Part shown: positions 7,919 to 14,752 of the stretch, piece after piece
Position numbering within the stretch: position 1 is the first letter of the stretch
Layout: each line of letters opens with the position of its first letter
From: Chloroflexota bacterium
GTDB taxonomy: Bacteria > Chloroflexota > Limnocylindria > Limnocylindrales > CSP1-4
DNA: 22,030 bases
Reading direction: 5' to 3'
Assembly (NCBI GenBank): GCA_013695255.1
Contig: JACDAV010000341.1
Coordinates: 1 to 22,030 of the forward strand
The notes under the pieces: model-generated
Database searches by the model: none
What the model was told of the DNA's origin: nothing
What the model saw: only the letters and a program-made list of their open reading frames with translations
Translations under genes and position numbers: made by a program

Positions 7919-8985
7919 GCAGCGTTGGCGTCGGCATCATCGGCTCCGGCTACATGGGCCGGACGTATGCCGCATGCGTCACCCGCCACCTGTCCGGCGC
8001 CCACCTTGTCTCGATCTGGGGCGGCACGCGGGCGCCGGCACTGGCCCGCGAGTTCGGCGTCCAGGCCGACGACTCCCTGACCGCGCTCCTGGACCGTAGC
8101 GACGTGGACGCGGTCGTGATCACGTCGCCCCACACGGCGCACCGTCCCCAGGCGATGGCGGCCGCGTCCGCCGGGAAGCACGTCTACATCGAGAAGCCGA
8201 TGGCCGTCTCGGTCGCCGACTGCGACGCGATCATCGGCGCCTGCGCGGCGGCGGGCGTCAAGCTCACGGTGAACTTCGTGACCCGCTTCCGCCATGCGCC
8301 CAGGGCGATGAAGCGCCTGGTGGACGAGGGCGCGGTGGGCGACATCCGGATGCTCGAGATGCGCGGGACATGGACCGGCTTCCTGCTGGAGGACGTCGTC
8401 GACGAGGCGACCGGCCGGATCATCATCCCGAGGAAGGCATGGGCGTTCGATCCCGCCGAGGGCTCGCAGTTCCTCGACTGGGGCGTCCATCAGACCGATG
8501 CGCTGCGCTGGCTGACCGGCTCAGAGGCCGTCCGGGTGTACGCCGAGTACCGGACCTACGGGACGCCGCCGCCGATCGACCTCTCGGCCCAGGTGCAGGT
8601 GACCATGGCCGACGGGGTGATGGCCCAGATGCTGATGACCTACGAGACGCCGGAGCCGGGCCTCACGCCGAACGACTGGACGCGGGTGATCGGGTCGACG
8701 GGGATCATCGAGGCCGATCACTACGGCCAGGTCCGACTCGGCGATGCCGAGGGCTGGCGGGTCGTCGACGAGCAGGTCGCCTTCGACTTCCTGGGCGACT
8801 ACCTCGATCCGAACCGCCTGGCGGGCTTCGCGGCCCAGGTCCAGGACTTCACCGACGCCATCCGGGAGGATCGTGCGCCCGCCGTGAGCGGCCACGATGG
8901 GCGGTCGGCCGTGGAGATCGTCGAGGCCGCCGACCGCTCCGCGGCGAGCCACCAGGCGGTGACCCTGCCGTTGACGCCGGCGTAA
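7915..8985 (+). CDS. Gfo/Idh/MocA family oxidoreductase (paralog 2)
   Basis: A 356-residue NAD(P)-dependent dehydrogenase. The Rossmann motif is G10-S-G12-Y-M-G15, the EKP motif is at 93-95 (YIEKPMA), and FLDWGVHQTDALRW supplies the active-site Asp/His region. The ATG overlaps the PIG-L stop (ATGA) and the TAA ends at 8985. It is the last gene of the plus-strand unit and converges on the SDR gene, whose stop begins 12 nt later. No clear terminator lies between them. It is closely related to the copies at 1455 and 10946. Compared with paralog 1, it has an insertion after the TRFRHAPRAMKRL segment (the stretch LEDVVDEATGRIIIPRK), so substrate contacts may differ. Confidence 0.92.
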   Translation: MSSVGVGIIGSGYMGRTYAACVTRHLSGAHLVSIWGGTRAPALAREFGVQADDSLTALLDRSDVDAVVITSPHTAHRPQAMAAASAGKHVYIEKPMAVSVADCDAIIGACAAAGVKLTVNFVTRFRHAPRAMKRLVDEGAVGDIRMLEMRGTWTGFLLEDVVDEATGRIIIPRKAWAFDPAEGSQFLDWGVHQTDALRWLTGSEAVRVYAEYRTYGTPPPIDLSAQVQVTMADGVMAQMLMTYETPEPGLTPNDWTRVIGSTGIIEADHYGQVRLGDAEGWRVVDEQVAFDFLGDYLDPNRLAGFAAQVQDFTDAIREDRAPAVSGHDGRSAVEIVEAADRSAASHQAVTLPLTPA

Positions 8986-8997
8986 CGTCGATCGGGC

Positions 8998-9813
8998 TCA
9001 GCGCGCGGTCCAGCCACCGTCGATGAGCTGGGCCGAGCCGGTGATTCCGGCGGCGGCGTCGGAGCAGAGGAACCGGACGTAGGCGGCCACCTCGTCCGCC
9101 TCCAGCAGGCGGGGGATCGCGGCGCCGGCCAGCATGATCCGGTCCACGACGTCCTCCCGGGGGATGCCGGCGGTCCTCGCCTGCTCGGCGATCTGTGCCT
9201 CGACCAGTGGGGTTCTGACGTAGGCCGGGCAGACCGCGTTGCAGGTCACGCCGCGGGGACCGGCCTCCAGCGCGATCGCGCGGGTCAGCCCCAGCAGTCC
9301 GTGCTTGGCGGCGATGTAGGCGACCTTGTTGGGCGAGGCCACGAGCGAGTGGATCGAGCCGATGTTGACGATCCGTCCCCAGCCTCGGGCGAACATCGCC
9401 GGCAGGGCGGCCTGGCTGAGGACGAACGGCGCCGTGAGCATCGTCCGCAGCATCGCCTCCCATTGCTCGATCGGAAAGTCCGTGACCGGAGCGACGTGCT
9501 GGAAGCCCGCGCTGTTGACCAGGATGTCGAGCCTCCCGCAGCGCTCGACGACCCCCTCGATCAAGGCTCGACACGCCGGCGCATCGACGAGATCGATGGT
9601 TCTGGCCAGCCCCCGGTCGAGCCCGGCGGCGACGGCCCGAGCGCCGGCCTCGTCGCGATCGGCCACGATGACGGTTGCGCCGTCGGCCGCAAGGGCGATG
9701 GCGATCGCCCGGCCGATGCCGCTGGCCCCGCCGGTCACCACGGCGACCCGATCGCTCAATGCGCGGTCCGCCTCGGCCGGGACGGAGGCTGGGCCGCGAT
9801 CCGGGGCGCTCAA
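8998..9813 (-). CDS. SDR resembling D-3-hydroxybutyrate dehydrogenase
   Basis: A 271-residue classical short-chain dehydrogenase. Cofactor motif TGGASGIG is at 27-34, NSAG at 100-103, and the catalytic residues are Ser153, Tyr166 and Lys170 (YIAAK). It closely follows bacterial D-3-hydroxybutyrate dehydrogenase. The residues known to hold the substrate carboxylate in the Pseudomonas fragi enzyme (Gln94, His144, Lys152, Gln196) align at a constant offset of 11 with Gln105, His155, Lys163 and Gln207, and the C-terminus DGGWTAR also fits. The likely reaction is oxidation of 3-hydroxybutyrate or another beta-hydroxy acid. The start is a TTG at 9813-9811 overlapping the ATPase stop (TTGA); no in-frame ATG precedes the Rossmann motif. 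Last gene of the unit driven from about 12040. Confidence 0.9.
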   Translation of the reverse strand: MSAPDRGPASVPAEADRALSDRVAVVTGGASGIGRAIAIALAADGATVIVADRDEAGARAVAAGLDRGLARTIDLVDAPACRALIEGVVERCGRLDILVNSAGFQHVAPVTDFPIEQWEAMLRTMLTAPFVLSQAALPAMFARGWGRIVNIGSIHSLVASPNKVAYIAAKHGLLGLTRAIALEAGPRGVTCNAVCPAYVRTPLVEAQIAEQARTAGIPREDVVDRIMLAGAAIPRLLEADEVAAYVRFLCSDAAAGITGSAQLIDGGWTAR

Positions 9814-10919
9814 TGGATGATCCGCTGCCCTCGCTCGCGATCGAACAGGTGGATCCGCCCCGGCGCCAGCGTCGCCTGGACCGCCTCGCCGATCTCGAGG
9901 CGGACGTCAGGCGCGACCCTGGCGACGACCGTGGCGTCTCCGGCGGCCAGTTCGACGAAGGTATCGGAGCCGATCGGCTCCAGGAGCTGCACGGACGCTC
10001 CGAAGCTGCCGAGCGGCTGCTCATCGCTGCCGGTCGAGCGGAGGCGCACATCTTCGGCGCGCACGCCGAGCGCCACCTTCGGCCAGGTCCCGTCCTGCAG
10101 GCCGAGCGCGGCCGGCGAACCCAGCGCGATCCGCAGGTCCGGCGAGACGAAGCGCACCTCGCCGGCGGAGCGCTCGAGGGCGCCGTCGACCAGGCTCATC
10201 TTCGGCTTGCCGACGAACGTCGCGACATACAGGTCACGGGGCTTCCGGTAGATGTCGCGGCTCGTCCCGAGCTGGACCACCTTGCCGTCGCGCATGACGG
10301 CGATCAGGTCGGAGAGCGTCATCGCCTCCTCCTGATCGTGGGTCACGAAGACGCTGGTCGTGCCGAGTCTCAGGTGGAGGTGCTTGACCTCCGTCCGCAT
10401 CCGGCTGCGGAGACCGGCGTCCAGGTTGCTGAACGGCTCGTCGAGCAGGAAGACGAGCGGCTCCTTGACCAGCGCCCGGCCGAGCGCCACTCGCTGCTGC
10501 TGGCCGCCGGACATCTGGCCCGGCTTCCGCTTCATCAGGTGGGCGATGTCGAGCGCCTCGGCGACTGCGCTGACCCGCGACCGGATCTCCGCCGCCGGGC
10601 GATGCTGCAGCTTGAGGCCGAAGGCGATGTTGTCGTGCGCCGTCAGGTGCGGGTAGAGCGCGTAGTTCTGAAACACCATGGCCATCCGCCGCTCGTTGGG
10701 CGGGGTCAGGGTGATGTCCTCGTCGCCCAGGAGGATCCGTCCGCCATCGAGCCGGTCGAGCCCGGCGATCAGGCTGAGCGTCGTGCTCTTCCCGCAGCCG
10801 GACGGTCCGAGGAGCGTCACGAAGCTGCCCGACGGGATGTCGATGGACAGGTTGTCGACCGCCCGCACGGCGCCGAAGTGGCGGGAGACCCCTTCCAGCC
10901 GGAGCGCGATATCGGCCAT
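9810..10919 (-). CDS. ugpC: UgpC/MalK-type ABC transporter ATPase (copy 1)
   Basis: A 369-residue CUT1-family sugar importer ATPase. Walker A GPSGCGKST is at 38-46, Q-loop Gln84, signature MSGGQQQR from 136, Walker B VFLLDEP at 156-162, and H-loop His194 in THDQEEAMTLSD. The C-terminal OB/TOBE regulatory region (from about 240) ends in GRIHLFDRERG, as in UgpC/MsmK proteins. It would power the permease at 14753 and binding protein at 13276. ATG at 10919 has GAGGGG at 10932-10927. It lies 26 nt after Gfo/Idh 3 and overlaps the SDR by a TTGA junction. The symbol denotes the family; glycerol-3-phosphate transport is not implied. A very similar second copy lies at 20124-21230. Confidence 0.93.
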   Translation of the reverse strand: MADIALRLEGVSRHFGAVRAVDNLSIDIPSGSFVTLLGPSGCGKSTTLSLIAGLDRLDGGRILLGDEDITLTPPNERRMAMVFQNYALYPHLTAHDNIAFGLKLQHRPAAEIRSRVSAVAEALDIAHLMKRKPGQMSGGQQQRVALGRALVKEPLVFLLDEPFSNLDAGLRSRMRTEVKHLHLRLGTTSVFVTHDQEEAMTLSDLIAVMRDGKVVQLGTSRDIYRKPRDLYVATFVGKPKMSLVDGALERSAGEVRFVSPDLRIALGSPAALGLQDGTWPKVALGVRAEDVRLRSTGSDEQPLGSFGASVQLLEPIGSDTFVELAAGDATVVARVAPDVRLEIGEAVQATLAPGRIHLFDRERGQRIIH

Positions 10920-10945
10920 CTGTGGTCCCCTCTCCCGCTCCGACG

Positions 10946-11992
10946 TCAGCCGGCGAGCGGCAGATCGACGGCCCGACCGGTCTGTGCCGACTGCTTCGCC
11001 GCCTGGGTCATCTCGATGGCCGCCCGGCCGTCCTGGCCGGTGATCCGCGGCATCTGCCCGGCCTGCAACGCGGCGATGAAGTCGTCCAGCTGCCGTGCCG
11101 TGTTGCCGATCCGCCGGGGATCGCGCGGCTTGAAGTCGGGCAGCGTCCAGCTCGGCAGCTCCCAGACGACCTGGTCGCGCGCACCGGTCAGCAGCTCGAT
11201 CCGATCCAGGTCCCAGAAGATCGACCCCTCCGTGCCCACGATCTCGTACTGGTTGTTGCGGCGGGTCCCGAACCCGGACGGGCCGATCTCGTAGCACAGC
11301 AGGATCTGGGCGATCGCCTTGCTCGACAGGCGGATCTGGACCATGGCCGTCGGGCTCTCCAGCCGCAGCCCGGTGAAGTTCTCGTAGTCCGCGTAGACGC
11401 GAACCGCGTCGGCCGCGCTGAACCAGCGGATGGCGTCGCAGGCATGCGATCCCCAGTCGAGGAACGCGTCGCCCTCGCGCGGGTCGGACGGCCAGCTCTG
11501 CGGGACGTTGGCAAAGCCCGAGCCCGGGGTCACGCTCATCGGGCGGAGAAACAGGATCTCCCCGATGCGGCCCTCGTCGATGTAGGCCTTGGCGCGCATC
11601 GACATCTCCATGTGACGGGTCTGCTTGGCGACCGTCAGCTGGACCCCGGCGCGCCGGCAGGCCGCGATGATCTGGTCGCACTCGGCCACGTCGAGGGCCA
11701 TCGGCTTCTCGAGGTAGACGTGTTTCCCGGCCGCCGCGGCCAGGAGGGCAAGCGGCAGGTGGGTGGAGTGCGGCGTGGCGATGACCACGGCGTCCACGTC
11801 CGCGCGCTCGGCGAGGTCTTCGGCCGAGGGTTCGTCGGCGACCTCGAACTCGGCGGCGAGCGAGCCGGCGCGCGATCCCAGCGCGACCGCCACGAGCCGA
11901 CCGGCCGTCACCTGCGTCGCGAGGGCGTCGGCATAGACGCGCGCCATGTTGCCTGACCCGAGGATGCCGAAACCGATGGGCGTCGCGCTCAC
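10946..11992 (-). CDS. Gfo/Idh/MocA family oxidoreductase (paralog 3)
   Basis: A 348-residue member of the family. The Rossmann motif is GILGSGNMA (about 9-17), EKP is at 95-97 (YLEKPMA), and FLDWGSHACDAIRW is the active-site segment. The start is GTG at 11992-11990 with GAGG at 12000-11997. It is the first gene of the unit controlled by the operator at 12026-12037, so its predicted leader is only about 30-40 nt. It shares the C-terminal DGRAAIE-type stretch with the other two copies, which points to duplication inside this locus. It is followed by the ATPase and SDR genes. The usual role is NAD(P)-linked oxidation of a sugar, inositol or sugar-acid hydroxyl; the substrate is unknown. Confidence 0.92.
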   Translation of the reverse strand: MSATPIGFGILGSGNMARVYADALATQVTAGRLVAVALGSRAGSLAAEFEVADEPSAEDLAERADVDAVVIATPHSTHLPLALLAAAAGKHVYLEKPMALDVAECDQIIAACRRAGVQLTVAKQTRHMEMSMRAKAYIDEGRIGEILFLRPMSVTPGSGFANVPQSWPSDPREGDAFLDWGSHACDAIRWFSAADAVRVYADYENFTGLRLESPTAMVQIRLSSKAIAQILLCYEIGPSGFGTRRNNQYEIVGTEGSIFWDLDRIELLTGARDQVVWELPSWTLPDFKPRDPRRIGNTARQLDDFIAALQAGQMPRITGQDGRAAIEMTQAAKQSAQTGRAVDLPLAG

Positions 11993-12025
11993 GTTGCCTC
12001 GTCCGGCTTCGGGATGGCCGCGTGC

Positions 12026-12064
12026 ATTGTCGACAATCTACGATGTCTCGGAAACCGTCGTCAA
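12026..12064 (-). promoter_or_regulatory. Operator O2 overlapping a sigma70-type promoter
   Basis: Read on the minus strand: TTGACG (12064-12059), 18-bp spacer, TAGATT (12040-12035), with the palindrome ATTGTCGACAAT at 12026-12037 overlapping the -10. This is the same layout as at 5118-5156 and 20042-20080, including the extended CCTTGACG. It drives Gfo/Idh 3, the ATPase and the SDR (starting at 11992). The promoter lies just downstream of the stop of the MetE-like gene (12127), so read-through from that unit could also reach these genes. Confidence 0.87.
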
Positions 12065-12126
12065 GGAACCGCCCGAGCCGGCTTCGCGCCGCCAGGTGTC
12101 GTCGGATCGAGGTCACGAGCCGCCGA

Positions 12127-13212
12127 TCAGCGCGGCGCGCGTGCGGATTCCACGGCCTCCGCCATCCGCCGGAGCGGCGTCATCGGGCTCTGCAGGGGCG
12201 CCGGATCGAGCGCCTCGGCCACCTCCTGGAGCGGGCCCATCGCGGCGATCCGGACCGCTTCTCCCATCCGCTCGATCTTGCGCCGAGCGGCATGCCGGCC
12301 GATCGAGCGAAGGCTTCCATTGGAGGCGAGGCCGACTCGCGCCGGGATCCGTTCGGCGTGCGCCGCCCAGGCCATCGCCCAGACCAGCACCTCCGTCTCG
12401 TCACGCTCGGGCTGCCCGGCATCGAGGGCCCCCACGATGATGCCGCGGTCCGCCGGAACGGCGAACACGAAACGCCAGGCGTCGGGACCACCCAGGCCAT
12501 CCACGAGAAAGCTCCGGTACGGGCCGCCCAGGATGCTCGCCTGCCCCACCGGGTCGATGGCCCCCGGGTACACGCCCAGGCTGAGATGGTGCTCGTCCAG
12601 GCCGGCGGTCAGGCGCCGCTGCGTCTCGGCATACAGGCGCCACTCGCCGGCGTCGTCGCCGATCGCGGTCAGGGCGCCCTCGTCGATCTGGATGACCGGG
12701 CAGCCCGCCTCGGCCAGTGCATGCAGCTCCAGGTTGAGGGCGTCCGCCAGAGCCAGGGCGAGCCGTTCGCGGGACACGGCGCCGGGCTCGGCCAGGCGGG
12801 CCAAGGTGTAGGGACCGATGACCACCTGCTTGACGAGCTGGTCCGTGGCGTGGTCCGCCCAGCGCCAGGCGTCGACGTGGATCGGCCCGCGCCAGCCGGC
12901 CGGCTCATCGAACCGTGGACCTAGCCCGGTGGCGCCGTCGGGCAGCGCCACGGGGCGACCCGAGCTCGTCCCCCCGAGCCCCTCGACCAGCGGCCGCAGC
13001 CGGTCCGCGTCGGCCACGGCGCCGTCGGTGAGCATGGCGAGGCCGGAGGTCTCCTGCTCCTCCACGACCACCCGGACGACCTCGCGCGCCAGGGCGAGGT
13101 GCTCGGCGGCGGTGATCTCACCCGCGGCCAGCCGCCGATCGGCCTCGTCGAGCAGGTCCGGTTCCCCGGCCCGGGGCTCGCGAGGATAATCGGCGGCCAG
13201 ACAGGCGAACAT
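12127..13212 (-). CDS. MetE C-terminal-like (UROD/MetE superfamily) protein lacking zinc cysteines
   Basis: A 361-residue TIM-barrel protein related to the C-terminal half of cobalamin-independent methionine synthase. Recognisable segments are KQVVIGPYTLARLA (128-141), VIQIDEGAL (173-181; MetE has QIDEP), HHLSLGVYPG (208-217) and GIIVGALDAG (257-266). MetE binds catalytic zinc through an H-x-C pair, a Glu and a C-terminal Cys in a PDCGL-like motif. Here the H-x-C position reads H-L-S, and the C-terminal segment reads ARVGLASNGSL with no Cys. Methionine synthesis is therefore unlikely. It may act on another thiol, methyl or carboxyl substrate, or have lost zinc chemistry. ATG at 13212; third gene of the permease/binding-protein unit, 63 nt after the latter's stop. 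Confidence 0.78.
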   Translation of the reverse strand: MFACLAADYPREPRAGEPDLLDEADRRLAAGEITAAEHLALAREVVRVVVEEQETSGLAMLTDGAVADADRLRPLVEGLGGTSSGRPVALPDGATGLGPRFDEPAGWRGPIHVDAWRWADHATDQLVKQVVIGPYTLARLAEPGAVSRERLALALADALNLELHALAEAGCPVIQIDEGALTAIGDDAGEWRLYAETQRRLTAGLDEHHLSLGVYPGAIDPVGQASILGGPYRSFLVDGLGGPDAWRFVFAVPADRGIIVGALDAGQPERDETEVLVWAMAWAAHAERIPARVGLASNGSLRSIGRHAARRKIERMGEAVRIAAMGPLQEVAEALDPAPLQSPMTPLRRMAEAVESARAPR

Positions 13213-13275
13213 CGAGGAGCTCCGGGACCCCTGCCCGCTCGATCCGTGGTCGGCGCTGCCGACGGCGTGACCGCG

Positions 13276-14697
13276 CTACGCGCTCAGGTACTTGATGATC
13301 AGGTCCTGGACGCCGGCTACGGCGGCATCGTGCGCCTGCTGCGCGGAATACTCGCCCTTGATGATCTTGTTGACCACGTCGTCGAAGACCGGCTCGTAGT
13401 TGTAGGGGGTCGACCACAGGTTGGTCACCCCCTTGGCCTGGGCCGCATGGGCCGGCAGGAGTGGCTGGGCCTCGATGACCGCCGGGTCCTCGAGGACGGA
13501 GTTGCGGGTGGGCGGGTAGAGCTCGGGCTTGTGCAGGCTGATCTTCAGCGCGATGTCCGGGGTGAACAGCCGGTTGAAGTAGCTCCACGAGGCCTCGGGC
13601 TGTTTGGTCCACTTGTTGACCCCGGTTCCGTCCGCACCCTGGGCGGAGCCCGTCTTTCCGGACTCGATGCCCGGGAATTGGCGAACCGCCAGCTTTCCGG
13701 CGGCAACCAGCTCCGGTTCCGTGGGCTTGATCTCCGACTCGCTGTGCATGACGGTCGCCATGTTGCCCTTGGCGAACTCGACATACGCCTCGTGCTCGTT
13801 GGTGATGTTGAGGTAGCGGGCATCCCACCAGCCGCTCTTCAGGCCGGCCTCGATCGTCTGGAAGGCGGCCAGGCCCTCCGGCCCGTCGAACATCACCTGG
13901 GTGCGGTCGTCGCTGAACATGGGATGGCCGGTCGAGTTGTAGATGTGGGTCCAGTACAGCTTGGCGAAGGTCCCGCCCGCCCCCTGCCAGGGCTGGGCGC
14001 ACGGAATGATCTTCTTCTCGACGAACTTCGGGGTGAGGGCGAAGAGGCCCTCGTACGTGTCGGGCGGGTTCGAGCCGTCCTCGCCGATGGCCTCGAAGAG
14101 CTCCGGATTCCAGGTCCACAGCCAGGCGCTGAAATGGATCGGCAGGCCCCGCAGGACCTGGTCGGACTGGGTCGTGAAGCCCGGCAGCGCGGTCTGGATG
14201 AAGTCGCTCAGGTCGCCCGTGTAGTTGCCCTCGAGGGGCAGCAGGAGACGCGTCCCGAAGCGCTGCATGAAAATGTCATACGTGTAGTGGAGGTCCCAGG
14301 AAGCGTCCTGCGTGGCGATGAAGCTCGCGTACTTGATGGACTTCTCGTCGAACGGGATGTTCGTGAAGGTGGCGTTCCCGCCCGTCTCGGCCTTCCAGGC
14401 GTCGAGCCCGATCTGGAAGGCCGGGATCGAGTAGCCGCCGGTGCTGTTGTTCAGGGTCACCCCGGCGTAGCTCACGGGCTCCGGCGTCGGGGCCTCGCTG
14501 GCCGGCGCCGCGCTGGCTCCGGAGCCCGTGGGCGCCTTGCTCGGCGGTGCCGCGCTCGCGGGTGCCGAGCTGGACTGCGTCGTCCCGCAGGCGGCGAGGA
14601 ACGCTGCGCTCCCGGCCATGAGCCCGCCCCTGAGCACCTGGCGGCGACTGACCGCCCCGCTCAGCTGGGCATTCGGTGTGCGCTTGTCGTCGGTCAT
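13276..14697 (-). CDS. Extracellular solute-binding protein, family 1 (Tat lipoprotein)
   Basis: A 473-residue substrate-binding lipoprotein for a CUT1-type sugar importer. The N-terminus has a twin-arginine motif SRRQVLRG (17-24), a hydrophobic stretch and a lipobox LAAC ending at Cys37, followed by a Ser/Ala/Pro-rich linker (about 40-75). This indicates export in folded form and lipid anchoring. The mature part matches the MalE/UgpB-like fold, with GLKSGWWDARYLNITNEHEAYVEFAKGNMATVMH as the central ligand-lobe region and FNRLFTPDIALKIS near the C-terminus. ATG at 14697 has GGGAGGA at 14708-14702. It follows the fused permease by 55 nt and precedes the MetE-like gene. Ligand unknown; the genes around suggest an oxidised or N-acylated sugar-like compound. 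Confidence 0.92.
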   Translation of the reverse strand: MTDDKRTPNAQLSGAVSRRQVLRGGLMAGSAAFLAACGTTQSSSAPASAAPPSKAPTGSGASAAPASEAPTPEPVSYAGVTLNNSTGGYSIPAFQIGLDAWKAETGGNATFTNIPFDEKSIKYASFIATQDASWDLHYTYDIFMQRFGTRLLLPLEGNYTGDLSDFIQTALPGFTTQSDQVLRGLPIHFSAWLWTWNPELFEAIGEDGSNPPDTYEGLFALTPKFVEKKIIPCAQPWQGAGGTFAKLYWTHIYNSTGHPMFSDDRTQVMFDGPEGLAAFQTIEAGLKSGWWDARYLNITNEHEAYVEFAKGNMATVMHSESEIKPTEPELVAAGKLAVRQFPGIESGKTGSAQGADGTGVNKWTKQPEASWSYFNRLFTPDIALKISLHKPELYPPTRNSVLEDPAVIEAQPLLPAHAAQAKGVTNLWSTPYNYEPVFDDVVNKIIKGEYSAQQAHDAAVAGVQDLIIKYLSA

Positions 14698-14752
14698 CGT
14701 GTCCTCCCACTCGGTTGCTGATGGTGGCGACCAGGCTGGCCTGCGGCCTCGC

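Noticed and set aside
10852..10859. Another TTGTCGAC, resembling part of the operator
   Set aside because: It encodes the Val-Asp-Asn-Leu stretch in the ATPase Walker domain, lacks the second half (ends CC not AA) and has no promoter context.
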